Translations under genes and position numbers: made by a program
The notes under the pieces: model-generated
What the model saw: only the letters and a program-made list of their open reading frames with translations
What the model was told of the DNA's origin: nothing
Databases searched by the model: none
Source of the DNA: Acheta domesticus
Lineage: Eukaryota; Arthropoda; Insecta; Orthoptera; Gryllidae
Assembly (NCBI GenBank): GCA_031308135.1
Contig: JAHLJT010002630.1
Coordinates: forward strand, 94,594,141-94,658,140
Direction of reading: 5' to 3'
DNA: 64,000 bases
Shown: in pieces, positions 22,199 through 34,892 of the stretch
Position numbering within the stretch: position 1 is the first letter of the stretch
Layout: the number at the start of each line of letters is the position of its first letter

Positions 22199-25100
22199 CT
22201 GCTTCGTGAAGAAAGCGGGAAACAAGGCAGACATGCTACTAGGTGCAACAGGTGTCCATCGTACCAAAAAGCGCTGAAAGTAATAACCGATAGAAAATCA
22301 GAATTATACAACTCAATCTCAACCATTGCGCAGTCGTCCAGGATTTCTTGGCACAATCGGTAAGGGAATGGGAGGCTGATTTAGCAATAATATGCGAATA
22401 GTCTAGAAACCGTTAAGATACAGCGTGGGTATCTGACCTCCACAAACAGGCGGCAATCTGGGCCTGTGGGATACATACATTCCAGTAAGTAATGACCCGG
22501 AGTTGGATTCGTCTGGGTAAAAATCAACGGTGTTTACATCTATAGCTGTTATGCGACAATGGACGAGTTTGAGCAAGTTCCTCGACCGCTTTGTTAACGA
22601 CGCAAGAGGACGGAGCCCCTTGGTGATAACGGGAGACTTCAACGCCTGGGCAGGTCGAGTGGAGTAGTTCGTCCACTAATGAGCAAGGTCGAGCGGTTCT
22701 GGCATCCCTCTCTCTTAATGTAGAGCTCGCCAACCCAGGAGACATATACACCTTCCGCCGAGGGGGCGTGGGATCTGTTGTAGATCCGACGTTGATGTCA
22801 GATAATCTGTTGAGAATGGGAGAGTCCTGGAGAGTGAGTGAACACGATACCCATAGTGACCACCAGGCACTTTTGTACGAGGGGGGAAATCAACGGAAGG
22901 ATGATTTTGTACCGAAATATAAACCAGCTGGGTGGAAAGCAAAAAGATGTTTTCCGAATATGTTTTGAAACGATAATACCAACAAGTACCGCAGATAACA
23001 AAGCTGGGCAGGTTATGAATTGGGTAACCAAAGCCTGTGATGCGGCTATGCCTAGATGGGGCGCAATCATTCGACGCTCACCAGTTTACTGATGGAATGA
23101 GGAAATCGCCCAATTACGCCGGAAGTGCCTTCGAGCCAGAAGACAGTACAAGAGAGCTCGTGGCAGAGACAACTTTCTTCAATTGCAAGAGCAATACAAA
23201 CTCGGCTCGAAGCCAGTTGAAGATAGAAATTCGCAAGAGCAAACACATGCTCCAAAAGCCTGTGTGACAAGGTGGAAAAGGACCTATGAGGTAGGACGTA
23301 CAAGGCGGTCATGACTAGGTTAAGACAGTGACAACTACGTTCTCCAACTTGCCCTAATACGAGTATGTTGCTCAGAATCGTGACAGCCCTATTCCCGAAC
23401 CATCCCGGTGAACCAGTTAATATAGCGTTACCTGAGAGAGAAATAATTTCTCCAGTCATGCAAGAAGAAATTCTGCCCGCAATCAGCAGAACTGGCAACA
23501 CAAAGGCTCACGGACCGGATAACATTCCCAATATTGCCCTCAAGACTGCGATACTCACCTCCATCTTTGTGGATCTCTATTATTCATGCTTGAGAGAGGG
23601 GTTGTATCCAAAAAGATGGAATAAACAGCGTATGGTGCTTCTCCCTAAGGGGAAGAAACCTGAAGATCCATCGTCTTACCGGCCACTGTGTATGCTTGAT
23701 ACAGCTGGCAAGGTTCAGGAGAATTATTATTACCAGACTGGAGAATGCTGTAGAGGAAGGAGGAGGCCTTTCGGAAAATCAGTATGGTTTCCGCAGAGCC
23801 CGCTCGACAGTTGACGCCGTCCAGCTTGTCATTAACACCACCCGGCAAGCAAATAGGGGAAGTAGATGGAAGGGAGGCCCAAAACAGTACTGTGCTGTCG
23901 TTATGTTGGACATAAAGAACGCATTCAACTCGGCCGGGTGGAATATATTCACCAAGCTCTCCGCCGATTTAAGGTGCCAACGTACGTGAGGAAGATTGTG
24001 GCTGAGTATCTTAGAAACCGAGCCCTGATTTACAATACAGATAATGGGCCAAGCGTGCACAATGTCACCGCTGGTGTCCTGCAAGGGTCGGTATTGGGCC
24101 CCCTATTGTGGAAATGTCATGTATGACGAGGTCCTTCGGCTTCCCTCCCAGAAGGCACCAATATCATTGGTTTCGCGGACGACATTGCTATCGTCGCCGT
24201 TGCGAAACATACTGAGGAGATTATGTACATTTGCAACGAGACGATCGATATTGTTAGTCGGTGGTTGAAATCCTCAGGGCTGTAGTTAGCTGAGCACAAG
24301 TCTGAGGTTATCCTGGTCACTAGCAAGAAAATCAGAGAAACCATCGCTCTCAAGGTTTGAGACCACCGTGTTAAATCACTAGCCGTTGATCAAATATCTT
24401 GGCCTCATGATTAAAGCCCGTCTGACATTTGTTGACCACCTGAAGTACGCCAGCAATAAAGCGGAGGTAGTTAATGCGGCATTGTCAAGGCTAATGCCCA
24501 ACAAAGGGCCCAGTCAGGAGAAACGGAAGCTTCTGGCCTTGGTCTATGGAGCCCCAGTACGGGTCAACTCCACAACAAATAGCTACGTCTGCAGGTTATC
24601 AGCATTGCGGGTAGCTTGTGCATTCCGCACTGTGTCAAACGATGCGGTGTGCGTCATCGCGGGGATGCATCCTATCGATATCTTGGCACAGAGGAGACGG
24701 AGGAGACAGGAGGTGCCGGTCGCCATCACAAAGGAAAAGGAGAACCCAAACTGCTCGACAACATTGCTCGAATGGCAGGACTGCTGAGGACAAGTCCTCT
24801 GAAGCTGGCGTATCTCCATAGGCTCAAGCTGGAGGATACTCCCTTCTGTCCACTATGTGACCCTGCTGTCGAGGACGCCGAGCATGTGTTCTTCCAGTGT
24901 CCGCGATTCCATCTGCAGCGACGGCACGTTATAAGTATACTCGGGAACAACCCATTCACACCCGAAGCAATGGTCGGGTGAATGCTCGCCTCAGAAACCA
25001 AATGGATCGCATATGCTCAGACCATGATAGCTGAGTGAAGTCTTAGACCATGATAGTTGAGCTTAGGAGAATAGAAAAGGGGAGTCTACTGATCTTCCTT

Positions 25101-25222
25101 GAATCCTTCCTACAATCTGGGAAAGAGAAGTGGCTTGTGACTAAGCCACTCTGATCCACTCCGCGTGGTGTAATGCCTAACGGCGGTTTCGCGGGGAGGA
25201 TGGAGGAGAAGGGAGGTGGTTT
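22199..25222 (+). pseudogene. R1-clade non-LTR retrotransposon, 5'-truncated and frame-broken
   Basis: Endonuclease-to-tail order is preserved across changing frames. The endonuclease shows VREWEADLAIICE (about 22354-22392), SPLVITGDFNAWAG (22616-22654) and HSDHQALLYEG (22854-22887). The reverse transcriptase shows KAHGPDNIPNIALKTAI, YRPLCMLDTAGK, LSENQYGFRRARSTVDAV, CAVVMLDIKNAFNSA, GVLQGSVLGPLLW and FADDIAIVAVAKHTEE. The tail carries a Cys/His motif, FCPLCDPAVEDAEHVFFQCP (24845-24902). 'GDFNAWA' and the C-terminal CPxC..EHvffqCPrf are typical of R1-like elements. Multiple frameshifts and stops show it is dead. It ends about where a palindromic MITE half begins. R1 itself targets 28S rDNA; no rDNA is visible here. 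Confidence 0.85.
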
Positions 25223-25315
25223 TATACTGCGATTTTTGTAGGAAGAGCTCTCAAGGCCACTCAAATCCCATCTTCGCGATGGAATATGTCACGGCATTTC
25301 GTGTCATTCACAGTG
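25223..25315. mobile_element. Palindromic MITE, copy 7 (left half)
   Basis: Starts TATACTGCGATTTTTGTAGG and contains CAAATCCCATCTTCGCGATG and TGTCACGGCATTTCG, identical to copy 2 over long stretches. It stops before the centre; the right arm is missing. Confidence 0.68.
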
Positions 25316-28300
25316 AGTAAAAATCTCACACTCCATGTGGTATGGGCCACATGGTGTCTTTTGAAGATTTCCACTTACCCTCGTTAAAAACACACACACA
25401 CAATAATATATTTATTTTTCAGAGATAACACCCCCCAAAAACTTTAGGGTTACCTTCTCCATGTTGAGTGGTCATAATCTGATTATCGATATGAAAAGGA
25501 AGAGTAAAAGGAAAAGTAAATAGTGTAGAATGACCTAGGATATTCAAATACTTTGTGTTTACATATTGACCACAAAGAAGATAATTAAGTTCTATCAGTT
25601 CATAGGCAGTGATTTGGTCAATTTTCAATATTGCGTGTGGATTTTAATGAAACAACATATGTACTGACTCAGAGAGAAAATATGGTTACATTCGTATGAT
25701 AAGTTTTTTTTTACTTATAGCATATAACATATAGTTTTGTTATAAAATGTAATACCTTATTTGATTTTCAAGTAGTGTAGCAGGTTTTTTTTCATTTTGA
25801 AATTAGTGTTATCAAGTATATATTGTGTTACTCCAGAGCATTTCTTTTTTTTAACTAATGATTTTCTTAAAAATTAAAATTTAGTATAATTTCCCTTGAT
25901 TCTATCAAGAAACCAAGATATATTAGAAGTATGACTAGTGTACGCCCATATGTTAATTGGATTGTTGGCCTACATGCAATAAGTTAATACAGGTGTCCAA
26001 ATGGATGCTTTTGATATCCAACCGTGGGAGTTGTTCATCTTTACTAGTATTGATAAAAATGTTTACATCATTTTTCTTTGCTTTCAGGGCATTTTAAAAA
26101 CATTTTAAGAGCATTTGATTATTTTTGGTGATGTTTTAGGTCAACAAAATCTGCCTACTACTTTTTACCATTACCACACTTTCTAATGGTGAGGATTAGA
26201 ACAGGGGAGGGGCAGGGAAATTGTTATTTTTCCCCTATCTTATATTTAAAGAATAAGCTGAAAACATCCTATTGTTATTGGCATATCCATGAAGTAACAT
26301 AAACAAAGACTCTCAAACCAAGGGTCTCAAAACATCTTTAGGGATCGAATATTATTATTATTTGGCAATTACCATGTCTGGTAGAGTATCTGAACCTCTC
26401 CCAAAATTTTGCAATTTGCAACTGGCCATTACTGGAATGAAATCTGAATAAAGTGGAAATAGATTAATAGAAAAATAAACAAATTTTAAAAGATGGTTCT
26501 TTTTAGATAAAGGATGTAATCAGAAAGAGGTAGAATATTAATTGACCTTTGAGTTTCACATAACCCATTTAGCACAGTAGCACCCCAAAAATTCAGGAAA
26601 TTATATTCTGTGGCCACTGTTTGTTCTTTTATCCTACATAAAGAGATCAAAAATGGAGATAAAGAAGAACTGATGAAGGGCTAATGGATTTTCTTCAGTA
26701 AACAGAATAATATGGGGCTTTCTTAAGCATTTATTTAATCCACTTACATAGCTTTCCAGAGCTGTTGGAATATAAATAAATAATAAATTATAATAGTATA
26801 AAAATTAAATGGTTTTGATTTTACATCTTATATCTAAGCCTTAACTAAAATATCATATCAGAGGGAGGAAACAATACTTAAGCCACAGGATCTGGGAACA
26901 TTATTCACACTGTGCAAGGTCTTTACTATCAAATGAGCTAACGGTCCTCAGGACACAACAATGGGTAATGTAAACACAAGTAACATCAATTGGACACTAT
27001 GTCCTGTCGTGAAAACCATTGGTTTTCAAAATTCTGCTCAGGGGGTTGTTCTGAAAAAAGGGGTGAGAGACTCACACCCTTCAGTTACAACAAGCAGGGC
27101 TTTTCCACCTGCTGAACATTATTAATTTTCCATTCACAACATACAAAGAGCACAAAACATCAGTCATTCATGCAGGACTCCATGGTTTCCTTCAGATCAC
27201 AGACCACTTCTATCATTCTATCAGCACCTCTGGGCTCCCAATTCTGCTGGAGGCAAGCGCATTCAAAGTATTGCAAATAATAGGAACATACTTTACCCAG
27301 CAACAGGTAATACATATGAAAAAACTTTGGTAACAGATTTCTTTCAAGAGATAATGCTGGAGATAATTAAATAAACTTAATAATCACAACATGACAAAAA
27401 TGCATCAATATGCATGATTACTTCAATCTCTTCATAACATTCTTATGTCTCACTATCACATATCAAACTCATTTTAGCTTGCTTGGGACTTATTAAAAGG
27501 AGAACAGTCAACAAGAGAAACACAAACAATTCTGCTTCCTGCAGCCAAACTTACTGCAACTTCTCTTTTTAGAGAAAGGCTTTTGTTAATTCATGAAAAC
27601 ATAATTAAAATGTTTATACAAAAGTCATTACTCACATTACTTACATATAATATCTACAAATAATTCTTGACTAAACAAGGACTATTGTGATGGTGGAGAC
27701 ATCAAGTGTCATTCTGGCTGAAACAAATATTGTTTCTCTGAAGTTCCTGCACTAATATCAATATTTTAATAATACTGATGAGATATCTGCAATTCCATTG
27801 TTTTAACAGTAAAACTTCAGGAAAATAATTTGGAAAAATCATTGCACAAGTTTTAAGTGTGTCATGAGTTTGTGTTTATGAATTGTTTAGAAATAATAGT
27901 ATTAGTGACATCAACAATACTAATGTCAGTCAAAATATCTGATAAACTATACCATCATAATAGTTCAAACTATAATAGAACCCTTTCTCACTGCCAACAG
28001 CAACTAATAAACTTCAATTCTCAATTTACTGCGAAGGAAACCACTTGTCCTTTCAATGTTCAACAGTGAATCTTTCACACATATATGATACCTCTATATG
28101 CAGATTAAATTCATACTGTATATAATACTGTGCTATACAGTTCTTGCAGGTTTCAAACTGGATGCAGAAAATTATTCTTGAATTTTGTACAGCGAGTATT
28201 CAGTGAATGGAATTTATTATATTCATACGAGTACACTTTCAAATTTCCAGAAACCTCAGCTTTCATCTAAATCTTTACAAAATATTTTCAAGTAAGCTGC

Positions 28301-31300
28301 TCTATATTTTGATATTTCATAATCGATTTATTCACACCTAGCAATTTGGAAAAAAGGGTGAAAGTGGCCTTCCAACTTTGATTCACATATCAGAACACTT
28401 TTCACTTCTCTAATCTTTACCTCAGTGAGAAACTATGACATTATGAATAAACGATGTAAATTCTTGTACATCACAAAACATCAATTTGCTTCAAACATAA
28501 AGCTCAGAGGAAATGAAGGAGAATGACATGGAAAAGTCATTAGCATGACATGAATTGGTTCTTGTAAACTCCTCTCCCAGAGCAAGGTGTATCACATAAC
28601 TTTATTTTAGCAATGAGATGCTCAGTTGTAAACACTGAATTTTGAAGAGACATGCACATATAGCAGCCAGTCCCAGTTGAAACCATTATGAAACAATAAG
28701 ATGAGAGTGGATGAATAGTAATGTGTATCAGCTGCTTTAAAATATCAGAGAAATAGGGGACATGAAGTTTAAACTCCATGTCACTGTATTAGTATATTAT
28801 ATAGCGAACAATAAACCAAGTTCCATTCACACAGCTCCAATAAGCCCATGGCTTTTCCTTGCAAATTGGTCTTCCTCAAACAATCGACTTGCACATCAGC
28901 CCCCGGCACCAATAGTCTACCATACCATTTCTAATATTGCACTGGTCGAAGTAATGCACAAGCAAGATACAGAATGCCCTAATTCACAACTCAACTAGGC
29001 AATGAGTGCACCTGATGGCCTTATTCCAACAGAGAGGATGAGATGCCTGGACATGTCATGCATCAAGAAACATCACAAACACCCAAAACACAAAATTTAA
29101 CTGACTTAATTCACAACTTTCTCCAACTGTGAAATAAACTTTATAATATGTAAAACACTTCCACAAACAGGAGCCCATATACTACCGTATGGGCAGTGTT
29201 GTGTAGTATGCACTTGCAGCTGAGACAAATTTCAGCTTGATTAAATGTTTGCATTATCATCCTCATAGAAAATAGTAAACAATGCTGTACAGGAGAGAGG
29301 AACATCTTAAAAAGTATAAATAGGGCTGTCAGAAAATAAATATCTGCAACTTCCTTTCTTTCTTATTCTGCAGTTATTATTATAAAAGAAACAAAAACAG
29401 GGGATTTTATTGTTTGAAATAAGTGAAATTTGACTTCATGCATATGCTGTATCAATAGGTTGAATTTATTTATTTACATTAACATGAGCTCTTCACCTAC
29501 TCAATCCATTAATTTGAAGTGATTTTGATATTATTCAGAATTTCTTCATCAACCACACTTCGAGACTGTTTTATTAAAACAATTTTTAAAAGAAACTTTA
29601 AATTTGGGTTCTTTTTTAAATACCCACATCAAAGGAATTTTACACATATGAAAGACATTTTTCTAGCAAAAATTTGTCTTCAATAATTTCCTTGTCATAT
29701 TTAAAGCCAGCTCTGACACAGCACATGCCAAATAATACTTATACTTGCAATTGATATACACGTAAGTTATGATTTATCAGTAAAGTATTGTAAGGGACAC
29801 AAACTCCCAAGGATAGCATTTAATTTACCAAAAATTACTTTCTGAAAGCCCAAAAACAAAAATAATTTCCATTTCCATTTTCTTTTAAAGTCTCATCCAC
29901 TGCTATACTTTTTTTAAAAATACAGCTAATAGAATAATAAAGTAATACTTGTTTAATAAATACCTTGGGTGGGTCTTTGCTTTTCGCTTATTTACAATAC
30001 AACAATGACAAAGGCAACAAACTAGAATGTATGCAAAGTATCATATATATATTTATATTTATATATATTTATATTTAATTTATATAACATATTTGTCATG
30101 TTCTGCTCTTAGATGCCATGATACGTGACAAGTATGCACAAAGAGTCGGGTGAGACACAGCGTGAAGCTTGAGGGAACGTTTGAGGTGTGTGAGTGCCTG
30201 CTAAGCGCTCCATCTGAGCATGGGGACCTGACTAGAAAACTCTGCACAGGGGCCATCCACAGACGGGACGTCCTGCCAGAACTAGAGAGCGTCGCAGCCA
30301 ATCACTCTCGCGCTGATATGTTCAAAGCCTTTGGCTGATCTGGGGAGCGGCAGGGAAAAACCCAAGCCTTTTGCGCAATTTCCTGCTCGCCATGCTCAGA
30401 TGCAGTGGAGAAAGACGATCACCTACAGACTCAGAAGCACAACCAAGTAATACTTATAAAATTATTACTCTTAGAAGACAGTCATATTTTGGTTGTGGAG
30501 ACTTTTAAACTTTTTAGGTTTCTTAAACACATACCACAAGCAATAAAGGACTCTATACTGGGCATAGTACTCATTCAACATGTGTACGTGTATACATGAA
30601 TGTGTATGTCTCTGTATGTATAATGTATACATATACTTGTAATATTGTGTTTATTATGTATATATTTATATATTATGTATAAGAAGTGGAGAGAGGCTGT
30701 GCAGCCCCCTGTCCAACTTCCTTTGCTAGGAAGAGGCTGCTTTCTCTGGCTCCACTGACTGTTTGCGCAAACCACTTGCCCTAGCTCCCAGTCCCCCTCA
30801 TAAAGCCCCTTTCCACAAACAAAATAAAAACAACATAAAGAGACTTGAGAACATAGCTTACTTTTTGTGCCAACCAACATTTCAACCTCAACAGCTGCAT
30901 CCGTTCACTACTTTGTATATTTACCTGGCCCCTATTGCTGATCCATAATATCTCTATAACAAACAAATGCTCATCCCTGGCGGCCAAAATAACAAAACAG
31001 CATGGCTTTTGCTACAAAAACATTTTCATGAGCAGAAAGAAACTCCTGATCAGTCTTCATGAAGTTAACCTCCATATGGATGTGCTCCATTTGAGGAGTC
31101 AACTCCAACTAAATGAGTAACAGGATGCCAATTACACTAAATTCAAGAGTAGTGGCAACACTGTTTGAATGAAGCAAAAGCAAGCACAAGAGAGTGCTGG
31201 TTCAACCATAACCAAGATACTGCTGGTCACCATGGAAATAAGAGGTTGCTGCGCAATCCAGCAAAGGCCCTGGAGCTGCAGCGATGCCCGCCTCAGACAC

Positions 31301-31551
31301 CCACACCCCAAAGACATACCAGCTCGCGCTGCACATGCAGACAGACAGGGAGGCATCCATACACACATCCTCTCATGCTATCAATTGCTCTCACACGCCG
31401 TCAACTGGTCACAGTCTATCTCTGGCTCTTTTAACAGAGGCTGACGACAGGCGACGACACTCATGTAGATGAGACAGTGGTGGTGATGGGAGTGCAACGA
31501 GAGAAGCCTGCTTACGCATGGCGACAGCAGTCACTGCACCCACACAGAGCT
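25316..31551. other. Non-coding: unc-104 3' side and intergenic
   Basis: No conserved coding exon is visible on either strand. The upper part must contain the unc-104 3' UTR; several candidate AATAAA signals (TTTATT on plus) exist, for instance near 30648 and 29461, but I cannot choose the cleavage site. GC-rich patches at 30105-30390, 30680-30800 and 31170-31551 lack a recognisable protein. Confidence 0.5.
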
Positions 31552-31633
31552 TCACTTGGCCATGTGCTGCTGCAGCATGGGAGACGCAGTGATGCGTGGA
31601 GCTGAAACTGCTCTCCTCCGCGCAAGCTTTGAC
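31552..31633 (-). CDS. unc-104: unc-104 last coding exon (C-terminus, stop)
   Basis: The acceptor atgtccag precedes 31633. The first base completes the Arg codon split with the PH-domain exon, and the frame reads SKLARRRAVSAPRITASPML then QQHMAK and TGA (31552-31554). The kinesin-3 PH domain is followed in KIF1A by a similar basic IRSKLSRRR tail. This makes the end of the protein a short Lys/Arg-rich segment. Confidence 0.9.
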
Positions 31634-31764
31634 CTGGACATATTTATAAGCAACTATAACACTTTTTATTCACTTTCAAATTCTTAATGATAAGTAACAG
31701 ATCATCACAGTGTATTTCATAAAGAAGTTCATGGTTTGAAACTTTTTAAAGGTGTCATCGACAA

Positions 31765-31862
31765 AGTCAAGTCAAAAATCCTACCATTGTTGCACTTGAA
31801 CCCTAGGACTTCCTGATCACAGGCACTGCAGTGACATCAATTGGTGCCCTGAGCCACCTAAG
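31765..31862 (-). mobile_element. SINE head fragment (tRNA-like)
   Basis: On the minus strand AGGTGGCTCAGGGCACCAAT (A-box-like) is followed by CACTGCAGTGCC and a B-box-like AGGGTTCAAGTGC. The spacing and the CACTGCAGTGCC block match the SINE at 11330-11810. It lies in the last unc-104 intron. Confidence 0.55.
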
Positions 31863-32372
31863 CTGATTTAGAATTTTATACTGACATAATTTATAGTGTG
31901 GTAATGTATTGGCATTAGCCATTAGTAATGTTATTTGTTAACGTAACAAGGGTTAAGTTTGTTTACATTTGAAACTATGACCCCATTGTATTTTCAAACT
32001 GATCAATTTAAACATTCTGTCAATGATTATATATTTGTTATTTAATGGAAAAAGTGAGCTTGTGTACTTTTGCAAAGTTAAATCTAGGAAAGTATTTCAA
32101 GGACTAATTTGTTTGTAGTCCTAATGCAGGTGGGTTCATTTCTACTCAATGGCTGTGACACCATGTTCCTTATTAGCGTAACCCATGGGCCAAAAGATTT
32201 GAGAATTCCGGACATAATCCATAATTTAATATTTAACTTTGCTCTTCATTTCATAATTGCCCATTGAAGCAACATATCAGTTCCAAGATGCTTGCTCTTC
32301 AATATCCTGTCAGAGAGACAGCAATTTTAAAAAGGGCCAAAAAACTGTCCCATGAAATGCACATGGCCTCAC

Positions 32373-32474
32373 CTGATACGACCAGCCAATAAGGGGTTGA
32401 TGGCGTAGAGCCAGTCGTGGACTTCCTTGTCTCCCAATGTCTGCATTAGGAATCCTCTGTGCTTTGTCACCACA
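32373..32474 (-). CDS. unc-104: unc-104 exon: end of PH domain
   Basis: Encodes [20 protein letters not shown] then [15 protein letters not shown]. This is the last strand and C-terminal helix of the PH domain of KIF1A/unc-104, including the conserved DWLYA-NPLLAG. In the family this domain binds phosphoinositides on synaptic-vesicle precursors. Acceptor ttcgcag, donor GTGAGG; phases 2 in and 2 out agree with both neighbours. Confidence 0.95.
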
Positions 32475-33612
32475 CTGCGAAGTAAGTACAAAATCATTAC
32501 ATTCACAATATATAAAATATATACATGAATTCTTTTTTTAACAGATTAAAAATGAGAATATGCAGATGTTTCATGCAATCACAGTACAATTTAAGTACAC
32601 TTCTTATTTCTTAATAGGCACCTCTCTTACCAACTTTTTCTCCAATACTACAGAAAACATTAACATTATATGAAGAAAGCAAGCTTTTTAATGGCAATTC
32701 AATGATGTCTATAATTACAGTCTTCAATGAGGCATAAGAAAAAGGAAAAAGTGTGAAGAAAATAGCAGGTATTTTTAGAGAAAAGCCCACCAACTTAGGA
32801 GATCTGAAAAAGAATACATTCCTTTTTCTTTAAAATTTCGTGTATACTACTATGTATTACAGAGATTTGCTGTATTTATTGTAATCCTGCAGCCAAGTTT
32901 TGAAAATTTAGAGGTTTTAATGAAAATCTGTCCAATGCAATTCTTAAAAGTGCTCTTTACTCCATATGAACACAGAATTTACAAAAAAATGTTGAGCCAT
33001 CTTTGAGAAAATTTGAAAAATGTCCTTAAATGAACAGTTATTTCAAATACACTGAACATCAAGTGTGGACAGATTGATCACAAAATATCCATTTTGGAGA
33101 AAATTTCGTTGACACTAATGTTGGCCATCACATGTTAACTGGCCATCAAATGTTATTTTCAAGTGGTTGTGCATTATTACAGTTTCAACTGAAGTGGCTG
33201 CTAAAGCACCATTCACTTCCCCTCTTCTTGCTTAAAAACAAATATATCAAGTGTCCCAAGAATGACAAACACATCAAGAGACCAAATAAGCAAGGAGAAC
33301 ATATGCATCAAGTGACAAAAAGTATGTTTATTGAGCTGGTCATGAGGCAGTTTAATGAATTTCTAATTGTTAAGAATTTCATACAGTTAAGAAACGTCTC
33401 GGGGATCTCGAGTGCTAACTTGTAACGAATACACACAATTACACAACGCATAATCTTTACTATTTACTGTTTTACTCTTGAAAATAGAGGGCATACAGGC
33501 ATATATAACACATGGCACACAATTGGCATGATGGTCAAAGAATACAAAAGTAAGGTAGTGGGTGATACTGCCAACCTGTGAAAATAAAGTTCTATTTATT
33601 CCCAACACTTAC

Positions 33613-33749
33613 CTAAATGTGTTTGGCACCTTCACCATTTCCTGCTGGTCCTCTGAATATTCTACCTGCGCTGTAGCTAGATTGATCAGCGCTCGCTCTA
33701 CTGGGTCCTTCTCTTCACGGAAGATGAACACATATGGGCGACGTACAGC
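33613..33749 (-). CDS. unc-104: unc-104 exon: PH domain core
   Basis: Reads [20 protein letters not shown], then [20 protein letters not shown] and VPNTFR. RRPY-f-y...DpvER....[13 protein letters not shown]..v..pNTF is the signature of the kinesin-3 PH domain and is nearly invariant between insects and vertebrates. Acceptor taatgcag, donor GTAAGT. Enters in phase 0 and leaves with two bases of a codon. Confidence 0.97.
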
Positions 33750-34252
33750 CTGCATTACAAACCATTAACAAAGTATTAATTAAACATTCACACCAACAAC
33801 AACAGCACATAATTCATGTTAAATATTAAATTAACATAAGTTAATACAGCAACTTCTTTGCTGGTGCTGAAAACTGCAAGAGATATACATCAAAAAGATA
33901 CCCAAATCCAACATCCAAACATTGAACATTTAATTGAATGATTATAATTATTTTTAATAAGATACTTTCGAATCTCAAATGGTCAATGAATTCATGAAAA
34001 GTCCTGATGTGTTCTTGATTTACACTTTAATTTTTTTTTGGGAGTCGGAATTCATTTTAATCAACAATAAAATTGCAATTTGGCTAAAAGAATTTATCCC
34101 CCCCCCCCCAAAGTAATTCCAAAAATTGCCTGACAATTCCATGGACTTCAAAGGCAACACTACATTGTCTGACTTTTCTATGATTCCTGGGGAGATGGCC
34201 ACATGGCCAATTTTTAGTCAAACACATTGTAGTAACAGATACTTCTGCTTAC

Positions 34253-34496
34253 CACCCATCGTTTCTTCCAGCCATTGGTCTTATGTTCCAAGATATTGAG
34301 GTAGCCCTTGCGTGCAACCACAGGGCTAATGCGAATCTCTTCCATCTCTGGCACATATAACACAACCTGCTCTCTGCTGGGAGACGAAGTGAGTACACTG
34401 CCAGTCAAGGAGTCAGTACTCGCTTCGATCACACCTGGAGTTGGGAAAATGAACTGCTCAGGCAGCACTGGTCTAGTTTTCTCAGGTGACCCTAAT
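34253..34496 (-). CDS. unc-104: unc-104 exon: linker and start of PH domain
   Basis: The first base completes a split codon, then the frame reads [20 protein letters not shown], a Ser/Thr-rich linker ([17 protein letters not shown]), and [20 protein letters not shown] followed by [14 protein letters not shown]. 'P.[10 protein letters not shown]..KGYL..LE...gW.kRwv' is the start of the PH domain. Acceptor attttgcag, donor GTAAGC. It requires the upstream exon to end with two bases of a codon, which the assembled upstream exon does not supply. Confidence 0.95.
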
Positions 34497-34892
34497 CTGC
34501 AAAATGGAAGACCAACTTGGTTTTCACTTCAATGTTATTTTCTTCATTTTATCATTTTACTTTCTTGCCTTTGTAAGAAGAGAAAATTATGTAATCATAA
34601 TTTATTGTGACAATGTAAATTATGTAATAAAATTATGAGTTCTTTGTAAGAAGAGAAAATGATGTAATCATGCGTCAGAAAATGGTGAATTTTTGCCAGA
34701 AAAACTCTTATTGCTTGTTTAATAGTAAAAACCATTCAGCATTTTTCAAGTTGCAAGTGACAAAATTAATTTTTGGTATCTAATAGAAGTGGTAATAGAT
34801 AGGGTAGATACTTAATCCTAAAGCCAACTATATCAAAGATCATTAGTAGTACTCAACTAAAACTAAAAAAACAAACTAAAAATTTATATTTA

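Noticed and set aside
21964..22356. 130-codon frame with Tyr/Ile and Thr/His runs
   Set aside because: Created by the dinucleotide microsatellite.
30080..30301. Minus-strand frame near the unc-104 3' side, considered as the final exon
   Set aside because: The real final exon (31552-31633) fits phase and the expected SKLARRR tail; this frame has no kinesin-like sequence.
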